A stretch of DNA of 64,000 bases from NCBI RefSeq assembly GCF_013204855.1, contig NZ_JABMKZ010000031.1, forward strand, positions 1 through 64,000, read 5' to 3'. The notes under the pieces are model-generated. The model saw nothing but the letters and a program-made list of their open reading frames with translations, was not told the origin of the DNA and searched no databases. Each line of letters starts with the position of its first letter. Position 1 is the stretch's first letter. Source of the stretch: Paenibacillus alba. Lineage in GTDB: Bacteria > Bacillota > Bacilli > Paenibacillales > NBRC-103111. Shown piece after piece: positions 21,101-27,377 of this stretch. A program made the position numbers and the translations under genes.

Positions 21101-21345
21101 AGGATCAATTTCATGTTGTACGTTCGAATGTCCCTTTTGTTCTGAAACTTGAAGGAACTGCCCATCATTTAGAACTGAAATCAGCCGGATTGCAGCAAGT
21201 GAAGATATATAGTCCTACTGAATTGACCTTTGATACAACCGATGTGAAGGTATCCTATGATGCCTCAACTCACATGTACACGATCACCCGCTATGGGGAT
21301 CTAGCAACTCTTTCTTTCGCTAGCAAGACAAGTCTTAAGCAGTAG
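18115..21345 (+). CDS. Large membrane-anchored FG-GAP/VCBS repeat protein with amidotransferase-like N-terminal domain
   Basis: A 1076-residue protein starting at TTG with GAGGG 6 nt upstream. Residues ~8-30 are a membrane anchor. Next comes a class I glutamine-amidotransferase-like fold (KYDAIYLDPAL, LTGYVKHGGHLLVENGF). Five calcium-binding FG-GAP loops follow at about 432, 504, 559, 612 and 672 (DLNGDGRID, DVNGDGRPD, DIDGDGKLD, DLNNDGRLD, DLNHDGKDD), probably a beta-propeller. After this, HPGTNQHTW (H754, H760) may be a metal site of a divergent polysaccharide-deacetylase-like fold interrupted by the propeller; this is speculative. The FG-GAP segment is noticeably richer in G+C than its flanks. 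It heads the operon and ends 49 bp before the carrier protein gene. An exported glycopolymer-handling role is inferred. Confidence 0.75.
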   Translation: MALSKIRVLPVVIGLGLCLFIMLCILLFLPKVDETKLLYATSGDVYDTAAYGNFQQTLQAGIKLNKQNLPNLSAKELNKYDAIYLDPALAQDAAWSVQAEKLTGYVKHGGHLLVENGFSTSFPLDFLGAASVVDLQKLPLTTLTNTPSLTYPQVPVNLQGLQQTFQLFSQSYLKHHALDDMPGFHMGFGFVPSTGQTLVAMTTPGQPISLAMQNHVGKGTVLISSNFLPNRYFPTGYDMKSGMDPKLGFSQWAAKYQAESKPVSGTTYFNKRALPIEPYFNFDFAAANMQYRSELLSYVAKETLGYSVRKVLGPYGRPAMAFQNHFEAMSAIQQKDGIAWAELLKKYNEVPSFTLVRNAFYWGQWRESVTVQLNTGTNAQPKFVGELPGSGYASGLHVMSGGKPLRQALFPQYRDLASAIELPYRAYPAAADLNGDGRIDLLAGSADGFVYKYTNLGPAAAAYASEPPPEGLALPDTFGAPEKILLESGAPLQLGPYSTVHAADVNGDGRPDLIVSDEAGAVWAVPQLASGRFAKPAAVLAGGKPLQLPGGPAAPLVADIDGDGKLDLVLGGADGRVWLYKGRSAAALDLAQGSVIMTLPNQATHAAPSARDLNNDGRLDLVVGSSDGDLQVYLQGADGAWTPQGPLEGTTLNQVGNHALVAGHYSVPLWVDLNHDGKDDLVVGGIEFGSPVSIDDPQFPYPAELQAFIQYARDNHLDLNPHVFVHNFKSADQERTELTLHKQAFDKLGIPWLHPGTNQHTWRINNEDHAQTLQSEQQQGMWYNFGFLPSESPVIARPDAVWSLPFLLQDKEGKTDQTMLIHTPTPVLRTGDYATTDVFESMVKLDMPIDYFEHIEYHFPVPAKIADLAEFADYFDKLRTKHDYNFMTENQMAKSFLTAMKSEIRISQSWASYLWDKLKDRLAGGSPHFHATLTPNSANVPTLADEYASTLGVVIEKGEKLALYSLQSDSDTYTTVDTKFYVGLAKPTSIGIGPQKDQFHVVRSNVPFVLKLEGTAHHLELKSAGLQQVKIYSPTELTFDTTDVKVSYDASTHMYTITRYGDLATLSFASKTSLKQ

Positions 21346-21394
21346 CTTAAGACTGAATTACTACCACTTTCCATTAACCAGGAGGCTTTCCATC

Positions 21395-21652
21395 ATGTCT
21401 AATGAAGACTTATTAGCGCAGCTTGAACAGCATATTCGCGAGCGTTACGAAATTGCCGAGGACGACGATGATTTTGACGTTGATGTTCATCTGTTCGATT
21501 ATGGATTTATCGACTCGATCGGTGCCACAGCATTGATCGCTCATATCGAGAAAACGTACGGCATCCAAGTCACGAATCAAGATCTTATGCTGTACTCCAT
21601 GAACACCGTAAGCGAAATTGCCGATTTTATTTCCAAGAAGACTGCGAGGTAA
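21395..21652 (+). CDS. Carrier protein (acyl carrier protein/DltC-like)
   Basis: An 85-residue acidic four-helix carrier protein. Ser41 in FIDSIGATALIAHI is the phosphopantetheine attachment site (DSIG in place of the usual DSL/DSM). The C-terminal helix ends VSEIADFISKKT. GGAGG precedes the ATG at 9 nt. The next gene, an aminoacyl ligase, begins 7 nt after its stop, so the two are translated as a pair. Size and motif fit DltC as well as general ACPs, but neighbours point to aminoacyl loading, not fatty acid synthesis. Confidence 0.92.
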   Translation: MSNEDLLAQLEQHIRERYEIAEDDDDFDVDVHLFDYGFIDSIGATALIAHIEKTYGIQVTNQDLMLYSMNTVSEIADFISKKTAR

Positions 21653-21659
21653 CCATTTC

Positions 21660-22859
21660 ATGATGACATGTAGAATTTCTCTAGAAGGTCTTGCTGAAAG
21701 CCAGCATGGACAAGTCAAATATGCATCTGCCTTCGCGGATGAGCATATTCAAGATATCGCCTTGGTTGATGGCCACATTGTAATTACGCATAACTCTCCC
21801 CATGGGGACGAGGGCATTACAGAACGCGTTCAACGCCTGATCGAACGTTTCTCGCATGGCGATTTTGGTTTCAAAGAAAATATTTTGTTCGAAAATAAAG
21901 TGGACACCCCCTACGAAGGCGATATTATTGCCGAGCTCGTAGAGCGCAAAGCCATTAAGGTATTGGAGCCTGGTCTTTTCATTTTCCGTGAGCCCTTCTC
22001 CAGCTTGATGCGGTTCCTCGACTATTCCTTCGTTACGAAGATTGCCAAACGCTTTGAAGGCATGCAGGAAGAATCCTATCCAGCTGTCATTCATAGTCAT
22101 ACCTTGAACAAGACGAATCATTTCACTTCCTTCCCTGAACATATTCACTTCGTCACCCATTTGCGTGAAGACCTGGACGTCATCGAATCATTCTCCCAGT
22201 CCATTCGCGAAGCTGGCGGTTGGAACGCTGAACAGCCATTGGCGCTGGATAACAACATGGTGAAGCCAAATTTCATGATGAATCCTTCTACTTGCTATCA
22301 CTGCTATGAGGGGCTGGAAAATGAAACGCTGGAAGGCGACGGCATCGTAGTTACCGCCATTGCCAAATGTCACCGCTTTGAGTCCAAAAACCACAGTGAT
22401 TTCGGACGCTTGCTCGACTTCTCGATGCGTGAAATTATTTTCGTCGGCAAGCCAGACTTCGTCAAAGAAAATCGTCTGAAATCCATTGAGTATCTGAAAG
22501 AGCTTGCCGTTGAATGGCAGGTTGACAGCATGATGGAGATCGCCAACGATCCGTTCTTCACGAACGATTTCCAAGTGAAAGCGTCCTTCCAACGCAATCA
22601 AGAGATGAAATACGAGCTGCGCCTAACGATTCCTCATGTTAAGAAATCGATTGCCTGCTCATCCGTTAATTTCCACAGCAACACGTTCGGCAATGCTTTT
22701 AATATTAAAATGGGCAAACGCAACGCCGTGACCGGCTGTGTAGGCTTCGGCATCGAGCGCTGGGCTTTCGCTTTCTTGGCGCAATACGGATTGGATGAGC
22801 AGCAATGGCCTGCAACCTTCCGCGAGCAGTACCAGGCTTGGCAGGACAAAGCGCTGTAA
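21660..22859 (+). CDS. Class II aaRS-like amino acid:[carrier protein] ligase
   Basis: A 399-residue protein. From about residue 105 it has a class II synthetase-like catalytic core: motif-2-like CHRFESKNH (R239, E241), SMREIIF (E258) and motif-3-like GCVGFGIERW (C360, R367). C212, E258 and C360 are spaced 46 and 102 residues apart, which closely matches the zinc ligands I recall for Bradyrhizobium amino acid:[carrier protein] ligases, SerRS homologues that load glycine or alanine on a phosphopantetheine arm and have no tRNA-binding domain. Residues 1-100 are an extra domain that I do not recognise. The ATG at 21660 has GAGG at 21646-21649; an open frame starting inside the carrier gene is rejected. 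It should activate an amino acid with ATP and load Ser41 of the neighbouring carrier. Confidence 0.85.
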   Translation: MMTCRISLEGLAESQHGQVKYASAFADEHIQDIALVDGHIVITHNSPHGDEGITERVQRLIERFSHGDFGFKENILFENKVDTPYEGDIIAELVERKAIKVLEPGLFIFREPFSSLMRFLDYSFVTKIAKRFEGMQEESYPAVIHSHTLNKTNHFTSFPEHIHFVTHLREDLDVIESFSQSIREAGGWNAEQPLALDNNMVKPNFMMNPSTCYHCYEGLENETLEGDGIVVTAIAKCHRFESKNHSDFGRLLDFSMREIIFVGKPDFVKENRLKSIEYLKELAVEWQVDSMMEIANDPFFTNDFQVKASFQRNQEMKYELRLTIPHVKKSIACSSVNFHSNTFGNAFNIKMGKRNAVTGCVGFGIERWAFAFLAQYGLDEQQWPATFREQYQAWQDKAL

Positions 22860-22898
22860 CTCATTGAATTTCACTTCTCTATGATCTTATAACCTTAA

Positions 22899-22958
22899 TG
22901 GCCCATACGCTGTATGACCTGCCTGTACATGTTGCAGTCGGTAAACAGCTATGGGCCA
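22899..22958 (+). other. Intercistronic inverted repeat in the Dlt-like operon
   Basis: TGGCCCATA-C-GCTGT (22899-22913) pairs with ACAGC-TATGGGCCA (22945-22958): a stem of about 14 bp with one bulge and a 31-nt loop. No T-run follows, so a terminator is unlikely. It fills much of the 155-bp gap between the ligase and DltD-like genes and could act in mRNA processing or partial attenuation. Confidence 0.65.
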
Positions 22959-23014
22959 CATGATTACTTCTGATGACTCCTCGTGAGTATCATCCATCCC
23001 ATACAAGATAATGA

Positions 23015-23926
23015 GTGATCCCGTTGAAAGCAGCCACATTTCTCAAAAAGAATAGCTTCGTGCTGGGCCTGCTGCTAGCGATTGTCGTTTCCGACCTGCT
23101 TATCTCCTGGTGGAACCCGATGGTTAGCACACGCCGTTTCTACAAAAACGACTTTACCAAAACGCTCTACCACCACAGCTGGTCTCATTCGGGACCGGTT
23201 TTCTTCGGTAATTCCTCCGTGACGGGTGCTTATATCGAAGAGAAGTCCGATGCCCACTTGATCGAGATGGGGCTTTCTTATGGCAAGCTCACGGATCTCA
23301 AAGGCATTCTGGAGAGAAACTTATACCAGGTCCAAGATGAACTGGTCATCGGCATCGATGTCCATACCATGCTGGATGCTCTGGAAACAGATCCAACCTA
23401 CCCATGGTTCAAACCTTGGTACCAGCCTTATGTTTATACTTATCGGGATTATTTCCGAGATTCGGGTGAAGAATTTGCTCGTAATCTGGCCAAAGGAAGC
23501 CTCGCTTATGAACCGCGATGGATCGACAAAGAGCTGTATCCTGGGCGTAAGGATGATGAATTCCTGAAAACCAAATGGGCTGATTATGATAAGCGCTTTG
23601 GCGCCATGACGTTGAAAGACTTCAAGGATAATTTAGCTGCAATGCAGTGGGTGATTCGCTATGCGAGCGAGCATAAGCTGTCTGTGCGAGTGATCTGGAT
23701 GCCTTGGAATAAAGGCTACGCCGACCCGCCTTACGTCGCCTCCCTCAAACAAGAGGTGAACAACCAGCTGAACGCTGCGAATATACCGGTATTGGATTTG
23801 ATGCACACATACGATCCCCGTTACTTCCATGATCTTGTTCATTTGAACCGTGAAGAAGGCGCTCCGCTATTTACGAAGGAGGTAGACACATGGTTAAAAT
23901 CCTTAGGAAAACCATCGAAGTCCTGA
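23015..23926 (+). CDS. DltD-like membrane-anchored SGNH-type acyltransferase
   Basis: A protein of about 303 residues with a single N-terminal membrane segment (SFVLGLLLAIVVSDLLISW, ~14-32) and an extracytoplasmic domain. FFGNSSVTG (Ser67 or Ser68) fits the nucleophile block of SGNH/DltD/AlgX-like proteins, and FHDLVHLN (D273, H276) fits the closing Asp-x-x-His dyad. The start is GTG at 23015 or TTG at 23024; the latter has a weak GAGTG. In the Dlt pathway DltD acts outside the membrane in passing the acyl group to the polymer, and the same is inferred here. Its 3' end overlaps the 36-residue ORF by 37 bp. Confidence 0.78.
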   Translation: MIPLKAATFLKKNSFVLGLLLAIVVSDLLISWWNPMVSTRRFYKNDFTKTLYHHSWSHSGPVFFGNSSVTGAYIEEKSDAHLIEMGLSYGKLTDLKGILERNLYQVQDELVIGIDVHTMLDALETDPTYPWFKPWYQPYVYTYRDYFRDSGEEFARNLAKGSLAYEPRWIDKELYPGRKDDEFLKTKWADYDKRFGAMTLKDFKDNLAAMQWVIRYASEHKLSVRVIWMPWNKGYADPPYVASLKQEVNNQLNAANIPVLDLMHTYDPRYFHDLVHLNREEGAPLFTKEVDTWLKSLGKPSKS

Positions 23927-24000
23927 TCTATCTCGCGATGCTGTATTTGGTATTCATTTATTTCACCGGCAAGGGCTTGTTTATCTATGAGAAATTTTAA
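23890..24000 (+). CDS. DltX-like 36-residue membrane peptide
   Basis: A short ORF, MVKILRKTIEVLIYLAMLYL followed by a second half of the helix and ending GLFIYEKF. It has a basic N-terminus, one membrane helix, and a C-terminal FIYEKF that resembles the conserved FIYNxF end of DltX. A perfect AAGGAGG Shine-Dalgarno lies 7-8 nt before the ATG, inside the DltD-like coding end. In Dlt systems DltX is a short partner of DltB and its C-terminal motif is implicated in acyl transfer. The combination of SD, helix, tail motif and position makes a real gene likely. Confidence 0.75.
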   Translation: MVKILRKTIEVLIYLAMLYLVFIYFTGKGLFIYEKF

Positions 24001-24067
24001 AGCTCTGACCTTATCAGAGGTGACATTCAAGTAGGAATAAGCTTTTCAAGCGAGGAGTACTTTAGCT

Positions 24068-25222
24068 ATGTTTTATATGCACATGAACGCCATGATCGCC
24101 ATGATTGGCATGATCGCTGTTCTAATGCTCACGCGGAAGTGGGCTGACAACAAACGCATTCTAATGATTATTTTCAGCCTTTGCTTTTTGCTGCTTTTCA
24201 GTCAGAAGCTGCTCGTATTTTATGCGGCCTTCACTGTCATTAACTATATAGGTTTCGTCTATTTGTGCCGGACGACCATTTGGCGGAAAGCTACCTTTAT
24301 ATTAGCCATTGCCGCTAATGTCATTGGTGTATTTCTGGGTGTTCGCCTTTTCGTTATGGGCATCTTCCATAATCCTATTTTCGATACAGTTATTTATTTA
24401 GGCCTCATTTATAACGTGCTCAAAGTCATCGACGCCTATTATTTCGCCTATTTCTTTGGCAAAGAGGGTCAAGTTCCCGCCATTGATTACGCGAATTATC
24501 TGTTGTTTATTCCAACCTTCACCTCAGGCCCAATTTTGAAATTTCGCGACTTTATGGCAGACAGCAAAAAGCCTTACACCGTAGACGCTGCCCTCTTCGA
24601 AAATAGTATTAAACGCATCATTCTAGGCTTGTTCAAAAAAATCGTTGTCGTCACGTGGATGACCAGCATCTTCGATCAAGTGCTGAAGCAGGACTTGCAT
24701 ACGCATCAATCGTTATTTCTATTAATTTGGTTCTACATACTGATTTACATGGATTTCTCCGGCTATTCCGATATGGCCATCGGTTTCGGACGTCTAATGG
24801 GCTACACGATGCCTGAAAACTTCAAGCGTCCGCTCTTTTCGCCTTCCATGACGCAGTTTTGGCGCAATTGGCACGCAACACTGGGCGACTTTTTCCGTGA
24901 CCATATCTTCATGTTCTTCTCCCGTACAGTGCCCTCGCGTTGGGTCGCCTCCAGTCTATCCATCCTTATCATGGTGCTGATGGGCTTATGGCATGGCTTC
25001 ACCTGGTTATATTTCTTCTACGGGCTCTATCATGGCCTCATTCTAGCTATCGAAAACCTGCTTAAACTGACTACCGTGAATAAAAAGAAGGTGTCGAAAA
25101 CTTACTTTTATTTCCGTTGTTTCGTGACACAAACACTGGTAACATTCTCTGTTATCATCTATAGCTCTAATTATGAGACCGTGCTTCGCATCTACAAAGG
25201 CTTGCTTCATTTTACTGGATGA
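24068..25222 (+). CDS. DltB-like membrane-bound O-acyltransferase (MBOAT)
   Basis: A 384-residue multi-spanning protein. The MBOAT signature FWRNWHATLGDFFRD carries H269, and MGLWHGFTW carries the invariant catalytic H309. The segment YMDFSGYSDMAIGFGRLMGY is also typical of DltB. AGGAG precedes the ATG. DltB transfers an aminoacyl group from the carrier protein across the membrane, so this protein is the expected partner of the carrier protein, the DltX-like peptide and the DltD-like protein encoded just upstream. It is slightly shorter at the C-terminus than many DltB proteins but has the catalytic core. No DltA is encoded nearby. Confidence 0.9.
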   Translation: MFYMHMNAMIAMIGMIAVLMLTRKWADNKRILMIIFSLCFLLLFSQKLLVFYAAFTVINYIGFVYLCRTTIWRKATFILAIAANVIGVFLGVRLFVMGIFHNPIFDTVIYLGLIYNVLKVIDAYYFAYFFGKEGQVPAIDYANYLLFIPTFTSGPILKFRDFMADSKKPYTVDAALFENSIKRIILGLFKKIVVVTWMTSIFDQVLKQDLHTHQSLFLLIWFYILIYMDFSGYSDMAIGFGRLMGYTMPENFKRPLFSPSMTQFWRNWHATLGDFFRDHIFMFFSRTVPSRWVASSLSILIMVLMGLWHGFTWLYFFYGLYHGLILAIENLLKLTTVNKKKVSKTYFYFRCFVTQTLVTFSVIIYSSNYETVLRIYKGLLHFTG

Positions 25223-25234
25223 TAGTGGTATAAT
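25206..25234 (+). promoter_or_regulatory. Extended -10 promoter before the sugar isomerase gene
   Basis: TGG directly before TATAAT (25229-25234) forms an extended -10; a poor -35 TTCATT lies 17 bp upstream. It overlaps the end of the MBOAT gene, so the next gene can be transcribed separately although no terminator intervenes. Confidence 0.55.
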
Positions 25235-25269
25235 TTGTTTGGCTGTTTACCATTTATGGAGGTGTACCT

Positions 25270-26238
25270 ATGAAGTTAGGCGTTTTTATGGTTCTGTTCG
25301 GTGGAAAACCTTTCGAGGAAGCTTTGGACTACATTGCATCGAAGGGCTTGGATGCCGTTGAAATTGGTACCGGGGGCTATCCTGGTACATCACATTGCAA
25401 CCCAAGCGAATTGCTGGCTGATGCCGGCAAACTTAAAGCATTCAAACATGCGGTGGAATCCCGCGGTTTAACAATCAGCGCACTTAGTGCACACGGTAAC
25501 CCGCTACACCCGCAAAAGCACATCGCCAAAGAATTTCACGACGCTATTATACAAACGATCGACCTCGCTGAGCGCTTAGAGGTTCCTGTTGTGAACACCT
25601 TCTCAGGCTGCCCTGGCGACCATGAGGATGCTAAATATCCGAACTGGCCGGTTGCTCCTTGGCCGAATGATTTCCAAGAGATTCTGGACTGGCAGTGGGG
25701 GAATAAAGTCATTCCTTACTGGACTGAGACAGGTAAATACGCTTCTGACCGCAATATCAAAATCGGGCTAGAGCTGCATGGCGGTTTCTCCGTACATACC
25801 CCAGCAACCCTTCTCCGCTTGCGTGAAGCAGCTGGCGATGTAATCGGGGCCAACCTCGATCCGAGCCACATGTGGTGGCAAGGAATCGATCCCGTACAAG
25901 CTGTGCAAATTCTTGGCCGCGCTGGAGCGATTCATCATTTCCACGCCAAAGATACATCTCTAGATGTGAACAACGTCAACCGTCATGGTGTAACGGACAT
26001 GCAGTCCTACACGAACATGCTGGACCGTGCTTGGCAGTTCCGTTCTGTTGGTTATGGTCATGATATGAAAGTATGGGCTGATATCATTAGCGCTTTGCGT
26101 CTTGTTGGTTATGACTATGTCGTGAGCATCGAGCACGAAGACGGATTAATGTCCGTTGACGAAGGCTTCTCGAAAGCTGTGCAGAATCTTCAACAAGTTC
26201 TCATCAAGGAACCGCTTGGTGAAATGTGGTGGGTATAA
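25270..26238 (+). CDS. Sugar phosphate isomerase/epimerase (xylose isomerase-like TIM barrel)
   Basis: A 322-residue protein of the AP endonuclease 2/xylose isomerase-like TIM-barrel family. The N-terminal KLGVFMVLFGGKPFEEALDY and the metal-site segments VVNTFSGCPG, IGLELHGGF, NLDPSHMWWQGID, HHFHAKDT and VVSIEHED carry the expected Glu/His/Asp ligands. GGAGGTG precedes the ATG. It probably isomerises or epimerises a sugar or polyol; the substrate is not deducible. It starts 47 bp after the MBOAT gene, but has its own promoter, so a role in the surface-modification operon is uncertain. Confidence 0.85.
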   Translation: MKLGVFMVLFGGKPFEEALDYIASKGLDAVEIGTGGYPGTSHCNPSELLADAGKLKAFKHAVESRGLTISALSAHGNPLHPQKHIAKEFHDAIIQTIDLAERLEVPVVNTFSGCPGDHEDAKYPNWPVAPWPNDFQEILDWQWGNKVIPYWTETGKYASDRNIKIGLELHGGFSVHTPATLLRLREAAGDVIGANLDPSHMWWQGIDPVQAVQILGRAGAIHHFHAKDTSLDVNNVNRHGVTDMQSYTNMLDRAWQFRSVGYGHDMKVWADIISALRLVGYDYVVSIEHEDGLMSVDEGFSKAVQNLQQVLIKEPLGEMWWV

Positions 26239-26269
26239 TTCCCACTCCTTGCAACCTTCCATAGGTTAC

Positions 26270-26320
26270 AAAAAAGCCCACAGGCTTGAAGATCCTTCGA
26301 TCTCAGTCCTGTGGGCTTTT
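26270..26320. terminator. Bidirectional terminator
   Basis: A 12-bp stem, AAAGCCCACAGG with CCTGTGGGCTTT, followed by a T-run on both strands. It serves the rightward isomerase gene and the leftward 69-residue membrane protein gene. Confidence 0.85.
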
Positions 26321-26338
26321 ATCTTGTTTAACTCCGAT

Positions 26339-26548
26339 TTACCAGCCGCTGATCATGACGTAATCCATGATGCCGAATACGATCAAGGAAACTCCTGCGA
26401 ATCCTAGAGCAAACAAATTTCTTCGTGGGTTGATCAACTGTCGAATAACCGCAATGGCAATGACCACCGTGAAGATCAAAACATAAATATCAAAGCTCGT
26501 ATACGTGCTAGTCGTTGCTGCTGCTTCTGCTGCTTCTGCCAATAACAT
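26339..26548 (-). CDS. Small two-helix membrane protein, probably DUF2759
   Basis: A 69-residue protein with two hydrophobic segments (IYVLIFTVVIAIAVIRQL and FALGFAGVSLIVFGIMDYVM) separated by a short basic loop, NPRRN. This layout resembles the DUF2759 family of small Bacillales membrane proteins. AAGGAGGT precedes the ATG with ideal spacing. It is a single gene ending at a strong bidirectional terminator. Function unknown. Confidence 0.72.
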   Translation of the reverse strand: MLLAEAAEAAATTSTYTSFDIYVLIFTVVIAIAVIRQLINPRRNLFALGFAGVSLIVFGIMDYVMISGW

Positions 26549-26793
26549 GGTGAAACCTCCTTATAGTAACTCGGTGCAAGGCACACGTCCTGCTATTTTA
26601 ATTCTATGTTAGCTTGATTGGGCACTAGATGCAAGTGATTCCAACGATGTGTAACAAGTTTGTCACCTTTTGGGTGGAACGCCCCTTCTTCAACGTCTAA
26701 AATGATCTTTCCTTGTAAGGTTAAAATGTCCAACTCTTCGTTTATTTATAACTATAGCAGCACTTAAATGTCTGTCCGCCGAGCAACAAATAA
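26549..26793. other. Intergenic stretch with no gene seen
   Basis: Upstream region of the small membrane protein gene. I find no ORF with a ribosome site, no strong promoter match and no clear hairpin in it. Confidence 0.5.
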
Positions 26794-26822
26794 GCCCAAA
26801 TCTCCACAGGGGATATCCGGGC
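26794..26822 (-). terminator. Probable terminator of the 53-residue ORF
   Basis: Minus strand: GCCCGGAT pairs with ATTTGGGC through two G-U pairs around a short loop, followed by TTATTTGTTG. It lies 35 bp past the stop of the small ORF. Confidence 0.45.
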
Positions 26823-26856
26823 ACTACTGACAGCCATAAACAATAGGTAGTCTCAA

Positions 26857-27018
26857 CTAAATGACTAACTCATAGGAAGTGGTTGATTGTGTATGTTGTT
26901 CCAGCGCTGCCACGCTTTGTTGTTTAAGAGCCTGTTCTTTCTCTTGCCATGCCAAGAAACGAAACGGGTCAATTCCTAAAGCAGAAACAATCTGTTGTAA
27001 CTCTAACGTAGGTTTCAT
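26857..27018 (-). CDS. Small hypothetical protein, 53 residues
   Basis: An ORF beginning MKPTLELQQIVSALGIDPFR and ending TSYELVI, with GGAGG (27024-27028) 5 nt before the ATG and a terminator-like hairpin downstream. It is soluble, helical and Gln-rich, with no signal peptide. I recognise no family. A further 21-codon frame starting MKVQDKLNIIVADPTTDNRE lies at 27054-27119 on the same strand with only a weak ribosome site; it could be a leader peptide or chance. Confidence 0.6.
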   Translation of the reverse strand: MKPTLELQQIVSALGIDPFRFLAWQEKEQALKQQSVAALEQHTQSTTSYELVI

Positions 27019-27197
27019 AACGGCCTCCAAATATGCAGATAGATTAGATCTGTCTATATCTCTCGATTATCAGTAGTAGGGTCGGCGACAATAATGTTTA
27101 ACTTATCTTGTACTTTCATTATAAGTCTACTCTCTTGTTCAGCGATAGAGGGTTAAATTGTCGAATTCAATTAAGTCTTGACAAACTCATTGCAATT

Positions 27198-27233
27198 TGC
27201 TCAAAAGTGTGAAAAATGACACACTTTTGAGCA
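27198..27233. other. Perfect 14-bp inverted repeat
   Basis: TGCTCAAAAGTGTG (27198-27211) and its exact complement (27220-27233) around an 8-nt AT-rich loop, with no T-run after it on either strand. A 9-bp inverted repeat CGATAGAGG (27143-27151) and CCTCTATCG (27249-27257) encloses it. No gene is seen in 27120-27321. Confidence 0.8.
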
Positions 27234-27321
27234 GTCCAATAAGAAAAACCTCTATCGAGATCATTCACAATGATGAGCGACCACTTCAAGAAACGAAAAC
27301 TTATCCTTTCAATTGTGGTCA

Positions 27322-27365
27322 AAAAAAGCATGGCCTCCGACTTAAAGCGTCGGATTGCCATGCTT
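27322..27365 (-). terminator. uvrA terminator
   Basis: A long stem AGCATGGC/GCCATGCT continued by TCCGAC/GTCGGA, with a run of seven Ts on the minus strand. It lies directly after the uvrA stop. Confidence 0.9.
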
Positions 27366-27377
27366 AAATGCTGCTGC

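Noticed and set aside
21395-22859. Carrier protein and ligase considered as ordinary fatty-acid ACP plus a stray seryl-tRNA synthetase
   Set aside because: No fatty acid genes are near, the ligase has no tRNA-binding coiled-coil arm and has the Cys/Glu/Cys spacing of carrier-protein ligases, and DltX/DltB/DltD-like genes follow.
27167-27361. 64-residue minus-strand open frame before uvrA's terminator
   Set aside because: Its start lies within the uvrA terminator stem, it spans the 14-bp palindrome, and it lacks a ribosome site.
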